A DNA stretch of 64,000 bases from JACVRW01 sp963751835. Lineage in GTDB: Bacteria > Actinomycetota > Thermoleophilia > Solirubrobacterales > Thermoleophilaceae. Where the stretch lies: assembly GCA_963751835.1 (NCBI GenBank), contig CAVVWD010000021.1, positions 22,339 through 86,338 of the forward strand, in the 5' to 3' direction. The position numbers and the translations under genes are program-made. The notes beneath the pieces are model-generated. The model saw nothing but the letters and a program-made list of their open reading frames with translations, was not told the origin of the DNA and did not search any database. Shown here in pieces: positions 1-10,136 of this stretch (positions are counted from its first letter, which is position 1; the number at the start of each line of letters is the position of its first letter).

Positions 1-203
1 GGGACGTAATCGAATCCCTGCGCCTTCATGCAGTCGCGGATCAGGTTCTCCACCCGTGTCTGGCGCTCGATCACGCCGGACTCGCTGAAGCCGAGCTGAT
101 CCTCGAGCTCGACCGGAGGCTCGGTCGAGGCTTCTTCCTCGCCGCAGCCGGCCGCGAGGGCCGCCACGACCGCCAGCGCCGCGATGAGGCGCCGGGCGTT
201 CAC
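1..203 (-). CDS. Lipoprotein, N-terminal fragment cut by the window edge
   Basis: Only the first 67 or so residues are inside the window; the gene runs off the left edge. It starts with GTG, and its start overlaps the TGA stop of the upstream permease as GTGA, so the two are probably translationally coupled. The N-terminus is a short lipoprotein signal (MNARRLIAALAVV, then AALAAGC) with the lipobox cysteine at about residue 23. An acidic linker (EEEAS, VELEDQLG) and a segment with a single Cys (RDCMKAQGFDY) follow. I do not recognise the mature domain. Its place as last visible gene of an ABC export operon suggests a surface-anchored accessory or substrate of that exporter, which is inference. 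Confidence 0.7.
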   Translation of the reverse strand, partial: MNARRLIAALAVVAALAAGCGEEEASTEPPVELEDQLGFSESGVIERQTRVENLIRDCMKAQGFDYV

Positions 204-1431
204 GCCGTCCCCGCCCGGAGCGCCTCGACGGGCTCCATCGCCGCCGCCCTGAGCGACGGGTAGGTTCCGGACAGGAGGCCGATCAGCCCTCCCACGAGCG
301 GGGCCAGGAGCGGCACCCAGGCTTCCATGACCGGCGTCCACTCGCGACCTGCCGACACCGCCACGACCACGAGCGTGCCGAGCGCGGCTCCCACGACGCC
401 GCCGAGCAGGCCCATGACCGTGCTCTCGACCAGGAACTGCGCGGCGATGTGGCGCCGCGAGGCGCCCAGCGCCCGCCGCAGGCCGATCTCGCCGACCCGT
501 TCGAGCACCGACACCAGCGTGACGTTCGCGATCCCGAGCGCTCCCACGAGCAGCGACACGCCTCCGAGCAGCAGGAACAGCGCGTTGAGGTCGCTCTCGA
601 CGCCGGCCTTCAGCGACTCCGGATCGGGCGGCGCCGACACCCTGAGCAGCTCGGGCGCGTTCGGGCTCAGCGCGATGGGGGCCTCGCGCACGACGCGGTC
701 GACCGCGCCGATCTCCGTCTCTATCTGCACGGTCGCCGGCGCGACCAGTCCGAACTCGCGCCGCGCGGTGCCGTTCGGGATCGTGAGCGAGCCGAGCAGT
801 GAGGGCTGGCGCTCGACGCTGTCGACAATCCCACTGACCTGGTAGAGGCGCTCGCCGATGAAGATCGAGGGCTGTTGGTCGAGGTTGCGGATACCGAGCC
901 GCCGGGCGGCGTTCCTCCCCAGCACCGCGGTGCGGTCGCCGCGTTGGGAGTGGCCGCTGTCGGGGAGCCGGCCCGACGAAAGGTCGGCCCGCACCGCCCG
1001 CCAGAGCCCGTCCGACGCCGCTCTCACCGGCAGCTGGACGTCGGGCTGGGCGAGCGGGTCGTTGATGGCGACGGTGCGCACCAGCTCCCCGCGCACGTCG
1101 ACCTCGGACAGGGTGCCCGCCGCCGCCACGCCGTTCAGTCGCTCGAGGCGTTCCTGCGCGTCCCATGGGATGGCCGTGGCCGCGCGACTGCCGCCGAGGG
1201 TGCCGGGCACGGGTGTGATCACGACGTCCGTTGCCGCCACGGTGCTGAAGCGCCCCACGATCTGGCTGCCCGCGGTCTTCGAGAGGCCGAGCGTGGCCAC
1301 GAGCGCGGCCACGCCGACGACCGTGCCGAGCACGGTGAGCCCGACGCGCGCGGGGCGCGCCATCAGTCCCGCCCCCGCTTCCGCGAACAGGTCGCGAAGC
1401 GACAGGCGCGCCCGCGGTGGAGGCTCGGGCG

Positions 1432-1435
<4 letters not shown>
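200..1435 (-). CDS. MacB/FtsX-family ABC transporter permease
   Basis: A 411-residue permease of the MacB/LolC/FtsX type. It has an N-terminal membrane helix (VGLTVLGTVVGVAALVATLG, residues about 30-50), a large extracytoplasmic domain of about 220 residues, and three C-terminal helices. The helix region contains the family signature ERVGEIGLRRALGASRRHI followed by FLVEST. The GTG start overlaps the stop of the ATPase gene (GTGA), and its own stop overlaps the start of the downstream lipoprotein. Such permeases form a dimer and use ATP-driven conformational change to move or extrude substrates outside the membrane, with an adaptor. Substrate unknown. A longer open frame upstream of the GTG only mirrors the ATPase gene in another frame. 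Confidence 0.93.
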
Positions 1436-2196
<761 letters not shown>

Positions 2197-2207
2197 GTGG
2201 TTCCCGG

Positions 2208-4092
2208 CTAGGGGGATGGAGCTCCGCTTCGCTTGCCGACGACGACCTGGGTGCCGGGCTCGAGGCGCCCGCTCACGGGCCGAACCTCCACGAGGCCCTG
2301 CGCCGCGAGCCCGGGCTCGACGGTCACGTAGTCTCCTCCGGTGCCGGCGCCGTCCACCTGCACGCGCGAGCTTCCGTCGGCGCCCACGGACACCGCGTTG
2401 ACCGGCACGGCGAGCACCTCCTTCCCGGTGCTCTTGACGGCGATCGTCAGCCGCACCGAGGCCCCGACCAGCTGAGCCGGGGCGCTGTGGGGCCTGACCT
2501 CGAGATACACCCGGGAGGGATCGACCTTGTTCGTGCCCGGGCGGTCGGCCACCTGAGTGACCGTGCCCGTGGCCTCGACCCCCAGGTCCGGCTCGTCGAT
2601 GCGCACCTCGGCGCCGCGGCGGACCAGCTCGGCGTCGTTCAGCGACAGCGAGGAGTCGACGGCGAGGCGCGAGTTGCTGACCGTCATGACCTTGCCGGAG
2701 GCGCTGTCGCCGCGCTTGGCGCGCACCGTGTCCACTCGCAGTGGCAGGATGGGGAAGAACAGCAGCTCGTTGGCCGGCACCTGGATGCCCATCTTGCGGG
2801 CGAGCCGGGCGGCGTCCGCGGCGGTATCGTCGGCCTCGGCCGACGCGGCGTCACTGAGCAGCTCCTGGATACGCGTGTCGCCCGGGGTACGCAGGACCTG
2901 GAGGCGCCGCGCCGAGAGCGCCACCTGCTTGCGCGCCGCGGGCAGCGCTCGCCGGGCATGAGCGAGCTCGCCCGCCGCCGTGCGAGCGTCGCGCATCGCG
3001 AGCCGATGGTCGGAGCGCGCCTTGGCGACCGCGTCGATACCCGCCGCGCGAGTGGCGCTCTGCGACCTCAGCGCGGCGTTCGCGTCGAGCCGTGCCACGG
3101 TCACGTCATCGGTCGCCGCGCGCACTGCGGCCTGCAGCACGGCCCGCTCCGCCGGCGACGTGTCGGGCGGCGCCTGCGCGAGGTTCAGCTGGGCCTCGTA
3201 CAGGGCGTCGTTCGCGCGGTTCTGGGCGGCCCGCTTGAGGGCGACGTCGGCGCTCGCAAGCGCGTTGTCGCGGCGCTGCGCGGTCAGCGCCGTCGTCACG
3301 GCGGTGGTCTGGCTCGCGAGATCCGCAGTGGCCCTCGCCCGGATGGTGGCCGTCCTCAGCGTGACCCGGGCCGTGGCGGCGGCGTCGCGCGCGGTCTGCA
3401 GGTCGATGCTCGCCTGCTCGACCTCGCCGGGCGTCACGCCCTCCCTCGCGCTCTGGATCGCAAGCCGGCTCTGGAGGAACGCGTCGCGCGCGGCCGCGGC
3501 CGTCGCGTTTGCGGCGCGGAGCTGGTCGATCTGGGAGTCGGTGGGACCGAACGGCGCCCAGCCGCTGTTCTCGTACCAGCTGGCCACCGCCGCGGCGGTG
3601 CGCCCGTCGTAGCGCCCGTCGACGGCCCCGGGGGAGAAGCCCATCCGGCTGAGGGCCGCCTCGAGCTGCTCCACGTCCGGGCCCTCGGTGCCGGGAGCCA
3701 GGTCACGGTGGGACGCCTGCGCGCCGCTCAGCACGAACACGGGGCGTCCGGACACCGACATGACCACGCTGCCCTCGCCGACCGTCGTGCCACGGCGAGG
3801 CGGATCGGTGACGATGTCGCTATCGGCGCCACCGCCCTGCTTGACGCTCGACGTGGCCAGCACGACCGGCTGCGGGCTCCCGTAGCGCACGGTGCCGCGC
3901 ACGATGCACGTCGCTGGACAGCACACGGCGCTCGACCGGCGCGGTGATCTCGGAGGGCGGCGGCGGCGCGGTGTCGGCGGCCACCTGTGCCGGCGAGCGC
4001 ACCTGGTTGCCGGCCAGCCAGGCAGCGACCGCAAGCAGGATCGCCACCCCGAGGCCGGCGGCGACCATCCGCCTGCGACGCCGGACGATCAT
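2208..4092 (-). CDS. Membrane-fusion (HlyD-like) adaptor with embedded peptidoglycan-binding domain; one frame change
   Basis: Read across one frame change near 3903-3912 this is about 627 residues. The N-terminus (MIVRRRRRMVAAGLGVAILL) is a basic stretch plus one membrane helix. At about residues 130-185 there is a PG_binding_1-like segment (GPDVEQLEAALSRMGFSPG, then VDGRYDGRTAAAV). A long Ala-rich coiled coil follows (about 190-400), then lipoyl/beta-barrel-like adaptor domains with a typical ending (LEPGTQVVVGKR). Adaptors of this class link an inner-membrane ABC pump to the envelope. The wall-binding domain would fit a cell with a thick wall (inference). Removing one C in GTGCATCGTG restores a continuous frame, so I treat it as an indel. 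A TTG at 4140 is an alternative start. Confidence 0.85.
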
Positions 4093-4266
4093 TCGCCGCT
4101 CGGCCTCCGGGCCCGTCCCCGGACGCAGACCATCCCGCAATTCCGCCGTCGACGGATTGCCGCCAGGCGCAAGAACACGGGCCAGCCTCCTTCGCGCTTC
4201 GAGGCGTTAACAGTGCGGCCAGTGTAGGCCCGGTCGGCGGGAGCGCGCAAGCGAGGTCCGCCCAGG

Positions 4267-4980
4267 TCAGCGGTAGCGGACAAGGTCCATCCGCCCTATC
4301 TCGAACTGCTCTCGCACTAGCCCGACACCGGGGCAGTAGAACTTGAACTCCCTGTTGTTGTCGAGCGGAGCGAAGTCCTCGGTCTTGATGCAGTCATCGA
4401 AGCGCCCCGCCGGCACGGCCACCTCGACGCCGGTCTGGACCACCTCGGACCGGTCTTCGGCGACCCCGGGTGCACGCTCCTGCTCGAAGACGTCACCCAC
4501 CTGCGGATCGGCGGGCATGAAGAGCCCCGGCTTCGCGTCGCCCTTGCCGGCCAACCACTGTCCCTCGTGCGCGACGACCTTGCCGTCCTCGATGTCGTCG
4601 ACCCGCTCGCCCATGTAGCGGACGTTGCCCTCGTCGTCCTGGGCGTAGTAGTCGAGCGTGTGCTCCACGAGCTCCCCGTCCTCGAACTCACGCACGTCGA
4701 CGACCGTGACCGGGACGCCGGAGACCTCACCGGGCTCATCGAGCACCCGCGACACCACTCTCACCCTCACGCGCTCCTTCGAGTCAGGGTCGCCCTCGAC
4801 GCCGACGTAGGCCATCGAGCGCAGGCTCGACAGCGGGAACAGCGGATGGTCGACCTTCGCCGAGAACTGCGCCGGGTCGAGTGCCGTCTGGCTATCGCCG
4901 GCGGGCTCGGGCTCGCCGTCGTCATCGTCCCCGCCACACGCGGGCACGCTGAGGGTGACGGCTATCGCAAGGAGGGCCAA
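4267..4980 (-). CDS. Secreted lipoprotein of unknown function
   Basis: About 237 residues from the TTG at 4980. There is a hydrophobic signal ending in a lipobox (LSVPACGG) and then an acidic linker (DDDDGEPEPAGD). The mature part (DHPLFPLSSLRSMAYVGVEG, DVREFEDGELVEHTLDYYAQ, GRFDDCIKTEDFAPLD) resembles secreted actinobacterial proteins with an NPYFPL-type opening, but I cannot assign a function. The strongest Shine-Dalgarno (AAGGAGG on the minus strand, 5010-5016) lies well upstream of the TTG. Initiation near 5004 would add a basic n-region (HEQRSR), but the codon there is ACG. It stands alone, and is not clearly part of the adjacent ABC operon. Confidence 0.8.
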   Translation of the reverse strand: MALLAIAVTLSVPACGGDDDDGEPEPAGDSQTALDPAQFSAKVDHPLFPLSSLRSMAYVGVEGDPDSKERVRVRVVSRVLDEPGEVSGVPVTVVDVREFEDGELVEHTLDYYAQDDEGNVRYMGERVDDIEDGKVVAHEGQWLAGKGDAKPGLFMPADPQVGDVFEQERAPGVAEDRSEVVQTGVEVAVPAGRFDDCIKTEDFAPLDNNREFKFYCPGVGLVREQFEIGRMDLVRYR

Positions 4981-5009
4981 GCGGCTTCGCTGCTCGTGGA
5001 ACGTCGAAG

Positions 5010-5017
5010 CCTCCTTT
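5010..5017 (-). promoter_or_regulatory. Strong Shine-Dalgarno ahead of the lipoprotein gene
   Basis: On the minus strand this reads AAAGGAGG. Five bases later comes an in-frame ACG (5004-5002); the first conventional start (TTG) is at 4980. Reading from the ACG gives a better signal peptide because it adds positively charged residues. Either a rare ACG start or a base error is possible. Confidence 0.4.
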
Positions 5018-5205
5018 CTTGCGTCCAGTGTGCCTCATATGGGCACCGATAGGCAAGGCCGACGCGCCCACTTACTTGCATTGGGGGACGGTTCGTGATC
5101 AACTAGGCGCACATCGCCGGATGCGGATTTGGCCCGAGCACCGGCGGGGTTCACCGAAAGGAGCCGTGCCCGTGTCTGTCTCCACGCAGACAGAGGTCGG
5201 CAGGG

Positions 5206-6454
5206 GTGGCAGGAATTGGGGTCCCCTGCGCTCTAACGGCTCCCGGGCGACGCACGTGGCTCGCCCTTCTGATCGGCGCGCTCGCGGCTCTGGCGATGCC
5301 GGCTGCGGCGGCGGCGATCGACGAGTACCCCATCGCCGGCGCCAACCCGGGAAGCATCACCGGCGGGCCCGACGGCGCGCTCTGGTTCACGATGGAGGCA
5401 GGCGACGGCGCGATCGGGAGGATGACGACGGCGGGCGTGCACACGAACACGTTCCCGCTGCCCCCATGCTCGGGGTCGCCGTGCTCGAGCTCGATACCGC
5501 CGGTCGACCAGATCGTCCTCGGACCCGACGGCAACCTCTGGTTCACGATGACACGCTCCAACGCGATCGGGCAGATGAATACGGCCGGCGCGCTGGCCGT
5601 CCATTCAATCGACACTCCGGATACCGAGCCCGAGGGGCTCACCGTCGGTCCCGACGGCAGGCTCTGGTTCACCCAGGCGAAATTCAACGGGATCGGCGCG
5701 ATCGCCATGAGCGGGGCCGATGAGGATTGGGTCCTTCCCACCTCATCGAGCGGGCCATCCGACATAGCCGCAGGCCCCGATGGGGCCCTGTGGTTCACGG
5801 AGAGCCTCACGAACAAGGTCGGGCGGATCACGACCACGGGCGTCGTCACGAACGAATTCGATGTTCCGACATCTTCCAGCGAGCCGTCCGGAATCACCAA
5901 CACCGGAGCGGGACTCTGGTTCACCGAATCCGCGGTCGACCAGATCGCCCAGATCTCGACCGGAGGCGTCATCACCGAGTACGCCGGGGCCGGCGATCAG
6001 CCCTCGGCGATCGCAGCGGCCCCCGACGGCGCCCTCTGGTACACCGAGTCAGGCCCCGGCTCCAACGCGATCGGGCGGATCACCACCGGCGGGATCATCA
6101 CCAACCACTTCCCGGTCCCAACGCCCGGCGCCGAGCCCTCGGACATCACCCTCGGTCCCGACCAGAACCTCTGGTTCACCGAGTTCCTCGCGAACAAGAT
6201 CGGCCGGGTCGTCACCGCCCCGCCGGTCGTGCTTCCGCCTCCGCCCGCCGGTCGTCTCGCTGAAGCCCAAGCCCAAGTGCAAGGTCCCGAAGGTGCGCGG
6301 GCTCACCATCAAGAAGGCAGTCAAGAAGCTCAAGAAAGCCCGCTGCAAGTACAAGGTCAAGGGCAAGGGCAGGGTCGTCTCGACGAAGCCCAAGGCCGGC
6401 AAGCGGACATCCAAGACGGTCAAGGTCAAGGCTTCGCGAAAGGCGAGTAGATGA
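5206..6454 (+). CDS. Secreted streptogramin-lyase-like beta-propeller with C-terminal PASTA-like domain; one frame change
   Basis: About 415 residues. A signal peptide (TWLALLIGALAALAMPAAAAA) is followed by six to seven blade repeats of the type GPDGALWFT or GPDGNLWFT, with intervening IGRITTTG-like turns. This is the Vgb (virginiamycin B lyase-like) seven-bladed propeller layout, common in secreted proteins that are not lyases. After a proline run (PPVVLPPPP) the frame changes by +1 near 6240-6250. It then continues as a lysine-rich segment (CKVPKVRGLTIKKAVKKLKK, VVSTKPKAGKRTSKTVKVKA) with the length and spacing of a PASTA domain, a wall-binding module. Its TGA overlaps the ATG of the RND pump gene (ATGA). 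The GTG start at 5206 was chosen to include the signal peptide. Confidence 0.85.
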
Positions 6455-9400
6455 TCGCTGCAATCGTTCGTGCCAGCCTGCGGTTCCGCCTGCTGGTGGT
6501 GGGGGCGGCCGTGGGCATCATTGCCATCGGCATCGTCCAGCTTCGCGACGCCCCCGTGGACGTGCTCCCCGAGTTCACGCCGACCTACGCCGAGGTCCAG
6601 ACCGAGGCGCTCGGACTCTCCGCCGAGGAAGTCGAGCAGCTCATCACCGTTCCGCTCGAGGCGGACCTGTTGAACGGGGTGGAAGGCGTCGACGTCATCC
6701 GCTCGCAGTCCGTGCCCGGCCTGTCGTCGATCGTGCTCGTGTTCCAGCCCGGCACCGACGTCTACCGGGCAAGGCAGCTCGTCCAGGAGCGCCTCACCCA
6801 GGCTCACGCCCTCCCCAACGTGTCCGAGGCCCCCACGCTCCTTCCGCCGCTTTCGTCGTCGAGCCGCGTGATGATGATCGGGCTGTCCTCCGAGCGCATC
6901 TCGCCGATCGAGCGGTCGGTGATCGCCCGCTGGACCGTGCGGCCCCGCCTGATGGGCGTGCCGGGCGTGGCGAACGTCGCGATCTGGGGCCAGCGTGACC
7001 AGCAGCTGCAGGTCCAGGTCGACCCCGAGACCCTGCGTGACAAGGACGTCACTCTGAATCAGGTCGTCGCGACCGCGGGTAACGCGCAGGCCGTGTCGTC
7101 GCTCAGCTTCCTTGAGGGGTCGACGCCGGGCACCGGCGGATTCATCGACACCCCGCAGCAGCGGCTCCAGGTGCGCAACGTGCTCGACAAGCTCGCGAAC
7201 CCGGAGGAGCTCGGCAAGGTGCCCGTCGACGAGACGGGCGGGAAGCTGCGCCTCTCTGACGTGGCGGACATCAAGGTGGGTCACCAGCCGCTGATCGGCG
7301 ACGCCGTGGTCGGTGACAGCGACGGCCTGCTCCTGGTCGTCGAGAAGTTCCCCGGCGCGAGCACGGCACAGGTGACGAAGGGAGTCGAGGACGCACTCGA
7401 CGAGCTGCAGCCCGGCCTGTCGGGGATGCGTGCGGACGCGTCGGTCTTCCGCCCGGCGACCCTGATCGAGGGCGCAATCGACAACCTCACGCTGACGCTC
7501 GCAATCGCCTTCCTGCTTCTCGCACTGGTCGTGGCCGCCTTCCTCTTCCAGTGGCGCACCGTTCTCATCGCCCTCGTGACGGTCCCGGTGTCGCTCGTGG
7601 CGGCGGCTCTCGTCCTCGACCTGATGAGCGAGACCTTCAACGCGATCTCCTTCGCCGGTCTCGCCGTCGCCATTGTCGTGGTTATCGACGACGCCGTGGT
7701 GAGCGTCGAGAACGTCGCAAGACGCCTGCGCGCGCAGGACGGCGGCAGGCCTGTCGGGCAGGTCGTCCTCGAGGCGTCTCGGGAGATGCGCAGCCCGCTG
7801 ACCTACGCGACGCTGATCGCGCTTCTGGCGGTCGTGCCGATCGCGATCATGGAGGGCCGGCCAGGGGCGTTCTTCGAACCGCTGGCTCTCTCATACGCGC
7901 TCGCGGTCATCGCGGCCATGGTGGTTGCGCTGACCCTCACCCCGGCGCTCAGCCTGCTGCTCTTCTCGAGGGGATCGCTCGGAGCGGGTGACCCGCCACT
8001 CGTGCGGCGGGCGGCCCCCGGCTACGCGTCCTTGCTCTCGCGGTTCCTTCACAGGCCACGCACGGCCTTGATCGCCGTGGGAGTGGCCCTGGTTCTCGGA
8101 ATCGCCGCGCTGCCCCTGATGGGCAGCTCGCTTATCCCCTCGTTCAAGGACACCGATCTGCTGGTCCGGCTCGACGCCGAGCCCGGGACCTCCAACCCCC
8201 GCATGACCGCGATCGCCACCCGCCTGAGCCGCGAGCTGCGTTCGATTCCGGGTGTCGAGAACGTCGGCGCGCACGTTGGCCGTGCCAAGACGGGCGACCA
8301 GGTGGTCAACGTCAACTCGAGCGAGCTCTGGGTCAGCGTCGAGTCGGACGCCGACTACGACGCCACCGTGGCGTCGATCGAGGACGCGGTCGACGGTACG
8401 CGCGGCGTGGCGAGTGACGTGGTCAGCTACTCGGCCCAGAGGATCAGAGACATCGGGGCCCTGAACGACGGCGAGAACAGGGCGGCCGGCGACGACCTCG
8501 GCGTGCTTACCGGGGTGGACGACCCCCTCGTCGTGCGCGTTTACGGTCAGGACCTCGCCACGCTGAGACGAGAGGCGAGGCGGGTGCGGCGACTCGTGTC
8601 CCAGGTCGACGGTGTCGTCGATCCGCGCGTCGAGCTGCCGGCTACGCAGCCGATCATCGAGATCGAGACGGACCTCGACAGGGCGCGGCGCTTCGGCGTC
8701 AAGCCCGGCGACGTGCGCCGCGCAGAGGGAACACTGCTGCAGGGCATCCACGTCGGCAGCATCTTCGAGCAGCAGAAGGTGTTCGACGTGATCGTGCAGG
8801 GCGCGCCCGCCACGCGCGAGAGCGTGGCGGACGTGCGCAACCTGCTGATCGACGGGCCCGACGGCGGTCACCTCCAGCTCGACCAAGTTGCCGACGTGCG
8901 GGTGACGCCCACCCCGATCGTGATCGACCGGGACGCGGTCTCGCGGCGCCTCGACGTCGTCGCGGAGGTGGACGGGCGCGACCTCGGGTCCGTGGCGAGC
9001 GACATCGAGTCTCGTCTCGAGAACGTCGACTTCCCGCTCGAGTACCACGCCGAGGTGCTCCAGGAGACCACCGCCGAGGAGATCGACAGCACGCAGATGA
9101 TCGCGTTCGCCGTCGCCGCCGCGATAGCGGCCTTCCTGCTCCTGCAGGCGGCCTTCAGGAGCTGGGGCCTCGCGGCGGCCGTCTTCGTGTGCCTGCCCGT
9201 GGCCCTCGTCGGCGGCGTGCTGGCTGCGCTCATCGGCGGCGCCGAGCTGTCGCTCGGGTCTTACGTGGGCTTCCTCGCCCTGTTCGGGCTCGCGGTCCGC
9301 ACCGGCGTGGTGCTGATCAGCCACTTCCAGGACCTCGAGCACGAGGGCGAGCCCTTCGGGCCCGGCCTCGTCGAGCGCGGGACGCGGGAGCGGCTCGCGC

Positions 9401-9675
9401 CGATCCTGACGACCGCGTTCGGCACGGCGGCGGTGATGCTCCCGTTCGTCATCGCCGGCGCCGAGGCCGGTCTCGAGATCGTCAATCCGATGGCCATCGT
9501 CGTCCTCGGTGGACTCGTGACCTCGACGCTCTTCAGCCTGTTCGTGCTCCCGGCCATCTACCTCCGCTTCGGCGGCGGCCAGCCGGAGGTCTCGCCCGAG
9601 GAGGAGCTGATGCATCGCTGGGCCGGTGTCGAGAAGGCCCCTGCGAAGGCGGGTGAGCGTGAGCCGGCCGTGTAG
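6451..9675 (+). CDS. RND efflux permease, CusA/CzcA-like
   Basis: A full-length 1074-residue resistance-nodulation-division transporter. Two homologous halves each have a large periplasmic-type loop and a group of membrane helices. The opening (VVGAAVGIIAIGIVQLRDAP, VDVLPEFTPTYAEVQTEALG) and the TM4 motif VVIDDAVVSVENVARRL near residue 410 match the heavy-metal/HAE3-like branch (DVFPEFxPPxVxIQTEAxG and VDDAxVxVENxxRRL). Transport is proton-driven. ATGA overlap with the propeller gene upstream and overlap with the small lipoprotein downstream indicate one operon. No frame change. Substrate (metal versus hydrophobic compound) cannot be decided from sequence alone. Confidence 0.94.
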   Translation: MIAAIVRASLRFRLLVVGAAVGIIAIGIVQLRDAPVDVLPEFTPTYAEVQTEALGLSAEEVEQLITVPLEADLLNGVEGVDVIRSQSVPGLSSIVLVFQPGTDVYRARQLVQERLTQAHALPNVSEAPTLLPPLSSSSRVMMIGLSSERISPIERSVIARWTVRPRLMGVPGVANVAIWGQRDQQLQVQVDPETLRDKDVTLNQVVATAGNAQAVSSLSFLEGSTPGTGGFIDTPQQRLQVRNVLDKLANPEELGKVPVDETGGKLRLSDVADIKVGHQPLIGDAVVGDSDGLLLVVEKFPGASTAQVTKGVEDALDELQPGLSGMRADASVFRPATLIEGAIDNLTLTLAIAFLLLALVVAAFLFQWRTVLIALVTVPVSLVAAALVLDLMSETFNAISFAGLAVAIVVVIDDAVVSVENVARRLRAQDGGRPVGQVVLEASREMRSPLTYATLIALLAVVPIAIMEGRPGAFFEPLALSYALAVIAAMVVALTLTPALSLLLFSRGSLGAGDPPLVRRAAPGYASLLSRFLHRPRTALIAVGVALVLGIAALPLMGSSLIPSFKDTDLLVRLDAEPGTSNPRMTAIATRLSRELRSIPGVENVGAHVGRAKTGDQVVNVNSSELWVSVESDADYDATVASIEDAVDGTRGVASDVVSYSAQRIRDIGALNDGENRAAGDDLGVLTGVDDPLVVRVYGQDLATLRREARRVRRLVSQVDGVVDPRVELPATQPIIEIETDLDRARRFGVKPGDVRRAEGTLLQGIHVGSIFEQQKVFDVIVQGAPATRESVADVRNLLIDGPDGGHLQLDQVADVRVTPTPIVIDRDAVSRRLDVVAEVDGRDLGSVASDIESRLENVDFPLEYHAEVLQETTAEEIDSTQMIAFAVAAAIAAFLLLQAAFRSWGLAAAVFVCLPVALVGGVLAALIGGAELSLGSYVGFLALFGLAVRTGVVLISHFQDLEHEGEPFGPGLVERGTRERLAPILTTAFGTAAVMLPFVIAGAEAGLEIVNPMAIVVLGGLVTSTLFSLFVLPAIYLRFGGGQPEVSPEEELMHRWAGVEKAPAKAGEREPAV

Positions 9676-10114
9676 GCGGCGGTCGCCGCTGGCGTTGGCC
9701 GGCCTGGTGTCGATAGCGGCCGCGATCGCGCTCGGAAGCTGCACCGAGGTCGAGACGGAGTCGGCAACGGGCTACGAGCCCGCCGCGCTCGAGCCGGTCA
9801 AGGGAAGCGAGGACCTCCAGAAGGTGACGTTCACCGAGGAGGGGGCGAGGCGGGTCGGCCTGGAGACGGGTGAGGTTTCACGGAGCGGGAAGCGCTTGGT
9901 GGTGCCCTACGCCGCGCTGCTCTACGACCCTGAGGGCAAGACCTACGTCTACACGAACCCCAAGCCGTTGGAGTACCTGCGCGCCCCTGTCGAGGTGGAC
10001 CGCATCGAGGGGGATCGGGTGCTGCTCACGGACGGCCCGCCCGCCGGCACCAAGGTCGTGACCGTCGGTGTGACCGAGGTCTACGGCACCGAGCTCGAGG
10101 TCCCAAGCCATTGA
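9653..10114 (+). CDS. Minimal RND adaptor lipoprotein (membrane-proximal domain only)
   Basis: About 153 residues, starting at GTG 9653 (or GTG 9659) inside the end of the upstream pump gene. An Arg-rich n-region and hydrophobic core end in a lipobox (ALGSC). The mature part (RLVVPYAALLYDPEGKTYVY, VEVDRIEGDRVLLTDGPPAG, VVTVGVTEVYGTELEV) matches the C-terminal membrane-proximal portion of CusB/HlyD adaptors. The barrel-sandwich and helical hairpin domains that normally reach an outer-membrane channel are absent. It sits between two RND genes and presumably serves one or both. Loss of the hairpin fits a monoderm cell with no TolC partner (inference). Confidence 0.8.
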   Translation: MSVSRPCRRRSPLALAGLVSIAAAIALGSCTEVETESATGYEPAALEPVKGSEDLQKVTFTEEGARRVGLETGEVSRSGKRLVVPYAALLYDPEGKTYVYTNPKPLEYLRAPVEVDRIEGDRVLLTDGPPAGTKVVTVGVTEVYGTELEVPSH

Positions 10115-10136
10115 TCGCGCGACTGGGACATCGCTG

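Noticed and set aside
7891..9744. A 617-residue minus-strand open frame under the first RND pump gene
   Set aside because: Composition is His/Arg/Asp-rich and the plus strand has an intact, fully conserved RND protein.
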